Positions 61,969-64,000 of a stretch of 64,000 nt of DNA are shown here, piece by piece. The DNA is from Malus domestica (lineage: Eukaryota; Streptophyta; Magnoliopsida; Rosales; Rosaceae): NCBI RefSeq assembly GCF_042453785.1, contig NC_091670.1:34793501-34857500 (forward strand). The letters are read 5' to 3'. The notes beneath the pieces were generated by a model that saw only the letters and a program-made list of their open reading frames with translations, was not told the origin of the DNA and did not search any database. Positions within the stretch are counted from its first letter, which is position 1. Each line of letters begins with the position of its first letter. The translations under genes and the position numbers were made by a program.

Positions 61969-64000
61969 TACCTCAATTGCAGATTTTAGAATCGTTGAGA
62001 GTATCGTATTAATCCAGCCTTCATCTTGAGCCAATGCAATGTTATTCAGGCAAATGAAATCATAACAAAATGACTTCTTACCATTAGCACAGGTGTATCT
62101 TCTCATCATCTTGGATGGATCTAACAACCTTTTTAAGGAAGTACAATTGTGTACATTCACCCACAAATAACGCTCTGATGGAAGAGGGGGCAATTCTTGA
62201 AGGCTTTTGCACCTATCGAGATCAAGACGCCGAAGCTTAGAAAGGCATCTAATGCTTTCAGGTAGACTGACGAAATTATTTCCACTAAGTTCCAATTCTT
62301 CCAGAAAGGACAAGCAGCCAATATCATCGGGGATATCCCCTTCATAGAGTTCACAATCTCTTAGAGATAACTCTATCAAAGAGCATAAACGAGTTAGAGA
62401 AGAGAACACCAAACCCCAATGAGGAGGATTAGAGAAGAGATTTTTGCTATTCGATAGACGCAAATATTTAAGGCCAACCAGATGTCCAATTGATGAAGGT
62501 ATTTCCTCGATCGCACTACCACTTAAGGCAATCGACTCCAAATTCTTCTTCTGCTCCCCAAATTCTAGAATCTTTTTCAGATTTTTGCAATTATCTAGAT
62601 GCAACTTCTGAAGGCCAACCAGATGTCCAAAGGATAAAGGTACTTCCTCGATCGCACTACCAATTAAGTCAATGAACGCCAAATTCTTCATCTGCTCCCC
62701 AAATTCTGGAATCTTTTTCAGATTTTTGCAATTATTTAGATACAACTCCTTAAGGCCAACCAGATGTCCAATTGATGAAGGTATTTCCTCGATCGCACTA
62801 CCACTTAAGACAATCGACTCCAAATTCTTCATCTGCTCCCCAAATTCTGGAATCTTTTCCAGATTTTTGCAATTATCTAGATGCAACTCATAAAGGCTAA
62901 CCAGATGTCCAATTGATGAAGGTATTTCCTCAATCGCACTACCACTTAAGGCAATCAACTCCAAATTCTTCATCTGCTCCCCAAATTCTGGAATCTTTTT
63001 CAGATTTTTGCAATTATCTAGATGCAACACCTTAAGGCCAACCAGATGTCCAATTGATGAAGGTATTTCCTCGATCGCACTACCACTTAAGACAATCAAC
63101 TCCAAATTCTTCATCTGCTCCCCAAATTCTGGAATCTTTTTCAGATTTTTGCAGTTATCTAGATGCAACACCTTAAGGCCAACCAGATGTCCAATTGATT
63201 AAGGTATTTCCTCGATCGCACTACCATTGAAGCTAATCGACTCCAAATTCTTCATCTGCTCCCCAAATTTTGGAATCTTTTTCAGATTTTTGCAATTACG
63301 TAGATGCAACACCTTAAGGCCAACCAGATGTCCAATTGATGAAGGTATTTCCTCGATCGCACTACCACTGAAGCTAATCGACTCCAAATTCTTCATCTGC
63401 TCCCCAAATTCTGGAATCTTTTTCAGATTTTTGCAATTATCTAGATAAAACTTCTGAAGGCCAACCAGATGTCCAATTGATGAAGGTATTTCCTCGATCG
63501 CACTACTACGTAAGTCAATCGACTCCAAATTCTTCATCTGCTCCCCAAATTCTGGAATCTTTTTCAGATTTTTGCAATAACGAAGATGCAACACCTTGAG
63601 GCCAACCAGATGTCCAATTGATGAAGGTATTTCCTCGATCGCACTACCACTGAAGCTAATTGACTTCAAATTCTTCATATGCTCCCCAAATTCTGGAATC
63701 TTTTTCAGATTGTAGCAGTCATCAAGAGAGAGAACCTCAAGGGAATCCATTTCAAACTCACTTGGGAGGCTCTTAATACTGTGGCAGTCAAGACACAAAG
63801 ATTTAAGTCTTTTGAGGACTGCAATAGACGGGTGGATCTCAACTAAATTCTTACAATACGAAAGTTTCAACGTCTCAAGATTTGGAAGACTGCTGAAATC
63901 TGGAGTACTCATCAATTTATTGGAGTTGCAAAGATCGATATATTTCAAGTTGGGCAAGTCCTGTACAACACCAATAAGGTTTAGATCATATATTTAGCTT
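60902..64000 (-). CDS. TIR-NBS-LRR type resistance-like gene, 3' part, runs off the window
   Basis: Known family role: intracellular immune receptor; the LRRs and C-terminal C-JID domain sense the effector, and the TIR domain (not in this window) signals. Visible exons are 61972-63960 (LRR), two optional 90-base mini-exons (61786-61875, 61602-61691) and the last exon 60902-61507. The LRR exon starts DLPNLKYIDLCNSNKLMSTP, has nine near-identical 47-residue units (see 62448-63716), then ordinary LRRs (LEELELSGNNFVSLPESIRC, LRRLDLDRCKSLQELPPLP). The last exon holds the C-JID-like region SEIVIPGSEIPGWFSNQSVG, WLGIAFCVVFQEP. A TAA at 63199-63201 lies in the fourth repeat where its sisters have TCA, so as read the product is truncated. 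It is either a young pseudogene, a null allele, or a sequence error. Confidence 0.85.
61508..61971 (-). repeat. 184-bp tandem unit carrying splice sites and a 90-bp mini-exon
   Basis: Two full units (61565-61748 and 61749-61932) plus the related start of the last exon repeat: GA tract, donor GTACTC, exon FDLLRSEIVIPGSEIRGWFS..., acceptor TTTTTTCCGCAG. Each unit therefore contains a complete mini-exon (61786-61875 and 61602-61691, both 90 bases, phase 0) with its own AG and GT. GA tracts of slightly different length sit just inside each donor. Confidence 0.88.
62448..63716 (-). repeat. Nine tandem 141-bp LRR repeats
   Basis: The unit encodes 47 residues, two LRRs (for example LHLDNCKNLKKIPEFGEQMK then NLESIVLSGSAIEEIPSSIG). 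Units differ by only a few bases each; the leftmost carry more changes (FGEQKKNLESIAL, EEVPLSFGH). They are uninterrupted apart from the TAA in the fourth unit from the start. Confidence 0.93.

Overview
The window is nuclear DNA of a dicot plant. It has GT-AG introns, plant-only gene families, AT-rich spacers, GA/CT microsatellites near gene starts and many small transposons. Repeat style and the close relatives recalled from memory point to a woody Rosaceae genome, most likely the apple/pear group; that placement is inference. No bacterial, organellar or CRISPR sequence is seen.

Layout, left to right: an ARAD1-like arabinosyltransferase (+); a complete 23-exon NAP1 gene of the SCAR/WAVE actin complex (-); a transposon-rich gap with worn gene fragments; a CUE-domain gene (+); an F-box/DUF295 gene and a broken sister copy (+); glycine-cleavage H protein (-); a P-class PPR gene (-); two different 20S proteasome alpha subunits, PAB (-) and PAE (+), head to head over about 0.7 kb; two broken pieces of PEX1 (-); a DCD-domain gene (+) split in its big exon by an 8.8 kb composite insertion; a gene-poor gap; and the 3' part of a TIR-NBS-LRR resistance-like gene (-) that runs off the right edge. 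ARAD1, NAP1, H protein, PPR and DCD stand in the same order as Arabidopsis At2g35100 to At2g35140 (recalled from memory), so the CUE, F-box and proteasome genes, the PEX1 pieces and the insertion interrupt an old syntenic block.

The coding models were built by hand from splice sites. NAP1 (1381 codons), PAB (235), PAE (237), PPR (586) and H protein (154) all close in frame, which supports the exon borders.

The most unusual points are: (1) a 184-bp unit in the resistance-like gene that makes two extra 90-bp, phase-0 mini-exons just before its last exon; (2) nine near-identical 141-bp LRR repeats in that gene, one carrying a nonsense codon; (3) the DCD gene cut by an RTE-type LINE mosaic that still has its target-site duplication; (4) a 175-bp element in a PPR intron made only of the two ends of the same LINE, with a perfect 16-bp duplication; (5) a NAP1 intron hairpin that copies, in both orientations, the adjoining 5' splice site; (6) the divergent proteasome pair.
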